Position numbers and translations under genes: made by a program
The notes under the pieces: generated by a model
The model's database searches: none
Seen by the model: only the letters and a program-made list of their open reading frames with translations
What the model was told of the DNA's origin: nothing
Source of the DNA: Methanococcus vannielii SB
Lineage (GTDB): Archaea > AGJL01 > Methanococci > Methanococcales > Methanococcaceae
Reading direction: 5' to 3'
Assembly (NCBI RefSeq): GCF_000017165.1
Contig: NC_009634.1
Location: 820,249-884,248 of the forward strand
DNA length: 64,000 nucleotides
Shown: one piece after another, positions 62,825-64,000 of the stretch
How positions within the stretch are numbered: position 1 is the stretch's first letter
Layout of the letters: the number at the start of each line of letters is the position of its first letter

Positions 62825-63829
62825 ATGGGTATGAAAAAAAATAGACCTCGTAGAGGTTCTCTAGCATTTAGCCCAAGGAAAAGAGCTAAGAAATTAGTTC
62901 CTAAAATCAGATCATGGCCTGCTGATAAAAAAGTAGGACTTCAGGCATTTCCAGTATACAAAGCAGGTACTACCCATGCTTTATTAGTAGAAAACAACCC
63001 TAAAAGCCCAAACAATGGGCAGGAAGTATTTTCCCCAGTAACCGTATTGGAAACACCTGAAATTACTGTTGCAGGTATTAGGGCATACGGAAAAACGACA
63101 AAAGGCTTAAAAGCTTTAACTGAAGTTTGGGCAAAGCAACAGGACAAAGAATTAGGAAGAAAGTTAACCGTTACAAAAAAGGAAGAAATAAAAACAGTAG
63201 AATCATTAGATGCTGTTTTAGAAAAAACGGTTGATTTAAGAGTAATCGTACACACTAATCCTAAAACTACAGGAATCCCTAAGAAAAAACCTGAAGTTGT
63301 TGAAATTAGAGTTGGCGGTTCCTCAGTCGCTGAAAAATTAGCTTACGCTAAAGATATTTTAGGCAAAACGCTCTCAATCAATGATGTATTTGAAACTGGA
63401 GAATTTATCGACACTTTGGCAGTTACCAAAGGTAAAGGATTCCAAGGCCCAGTTAAAAGATGGGGCGTAAAAATACAGTTTGGAAAGCACCAAAGAAAAG
63501 GTGTAGGTAGACAGACCGGTTCAATCGGGCCATGGAGACCAAAAAGAGTTATGTGGACTGTTCCATTAGCGGGTCAAATGGGTTTCCACCAGAGAACCGA
63601 ATACAATAAGAGAATCTTAAAATTAGGCAGCGAAGGTGCTGAAATTACACCTAAAGGAGGATTCTTAAACTACGGTGCTGTTAAAAACGGTTACGTTGTA
63701 GTTAAGGGAACTGTTCAAGGCCCTGCAAAAAGATTAGTAGTTTTAAGAGGAGCTGTAAGACCTGCTGAAGATAAATTCGGATTACCGGAAGTTACTTACA
63801 TCAGCAAAGAGTCCAAACAAGGAAACTAA
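62825..63829 (+). CDS. rpl3: Large-subunit ribosomal protein L3 (uL3)
   Basis: uL3 binds 23S rRNA near the peptidyl transferase centre. It has 334 residues, the archaeal and eukaryotic length. The start [20 protein letters not shown], the [19 protein letters not shown] block near residue 197 and [34 protein letters not shown] near 232 are conserved. AAAGGAGGT precedes ATG 62825. It opens the S10-type operon; L4 follows after 29 bases. Confidence 0.97.
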
Positions 63830-63858
63830 TTACTCAAAAACACGAGCAGGTGTAACTT

Positions 63859-64000
63859 ATGAATGTTAAGGTTTACAATTTAGATGGTTCTGAAAAAGGG
63901 GCAATTGAATTACCTAGCGTATTTGAAACAGAATACCGGCCAGATGTAATTAAAAGAGCAGTAATTTCATCATTAACTGCACGATTGCAACCAAAAGGTT
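63859..64000 (+). CDS. rpl4: Large-subunit ribosomal protein L4 (uL4), 3' end outside window
   Basis: The first 47 residues are visible: [19 protein letters not shown], then [20 protein letters not shown], matching the N terminus of archaeal uL4. GCAGGTGT precedes ATG 63859. It follows L3 in the usual operon order and runs past the end of the window. In bacteria L4 represses this operon; the same in archaea is unproven. Confidence 0.93.
   Translation, partial: MNVKVYNLDGSEKGAIELPSVFETEYRPDVIKRAVISSLTARLQPKG

Overview
The window is AT-rich archaeal DNA from a hydrogenotrophic methanogen of the order Methanococcales, most probably Methanococcus maripaludis or a close relative. The evidence is the gene set: anabolic pyruvate oxidoreductase with the extra porE and porF subunits, hcgB-hcgC for the [Fe]-hydrogenase cofactor, L-seryl-tRNA(Sec) kinase, an archaeal 7S (SRP) RNA, thermosome, archaeal SepF with FtsZ, methanogenesis marker protein 2, a Methanococcales S-layer-type protein and GGTGA-type ribosome binding sites. 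No insertion sequence, phage or CRISPR array was seen. The species name is an inference from gene content, not from a database match.

Layout. 1-9.5 kb: end of a diadenylate cyclase gene, homoaconitase large subunit, the cobalt transporter cbiMNQO, moaB, a mechanosensitive channel, cofA and tldD. 9.5-16.2 kb: NADP phosphatase/NAD kinase fusion, PSTK, DadD, PyrE, an S-layer-like protein and DUF366. 16.2-22.8 kb: radical SAM protein, pheS, hcgB-hcgC, an HTH regulator, ftsZ, 7S RNA and a phosphodiesterase. 22.8-26.7 kb: porCDABEF on the minus strand. 26.9-31.4 kb: YitT-type membrane protein, small conserved proteins, an orphan amino-acid binding protein and gatA. 31.6-35.4 kb: alanine cassette ald-alr-agcS. 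35.6-43.6 kb: small proteins, tyrA, thermosome, scpA, M50 protease, Mo/W transporter genes and hypB. 43.7-55 kb: secDF, pmbA, RNase III, dapL, pheA, methanogenesis marker 2 and pgk. 55.4-64 kb: sepF, an AK6-type kinase, TctA-like permease, a YeeE/YedE-DUF3343-kinase operon, DUF4870 proteins, tRNA-Ile, translin and the start of the L3/L4 ribosomal protein operon.

The most unusual features are small lesions and control sites. agcS is cut short by what looks like a one-base deletion. The neighbouring alr carries three tandem copies of a 21-bp unit. A GGAA-N6-TTCC palindrome, matching the nitrogen repressor NrpR operator, lies in front of agcS. The AK6-type kinase after sepF has no ATG, GTG or TTG before its P-loop and seems to start at ATA. 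A second DUF4870 gene is broken by a two-base deletion. Several strong palindromes sit at promoters (cofA/mscS, por, cbiM, yedE).

The best candidate for a little-described system is the four-gene operon at 58.4-60.8 kb: two half-size YeeE/YedE membrane proteins, a DUF3343 protein and a ribokinase/NAD(P)HX-dehydratase-fold protein, with iterated dyads at its promoter. It may import and activate a sulfur or selenium species. PSTK shows that the organism makes selenocysteine.
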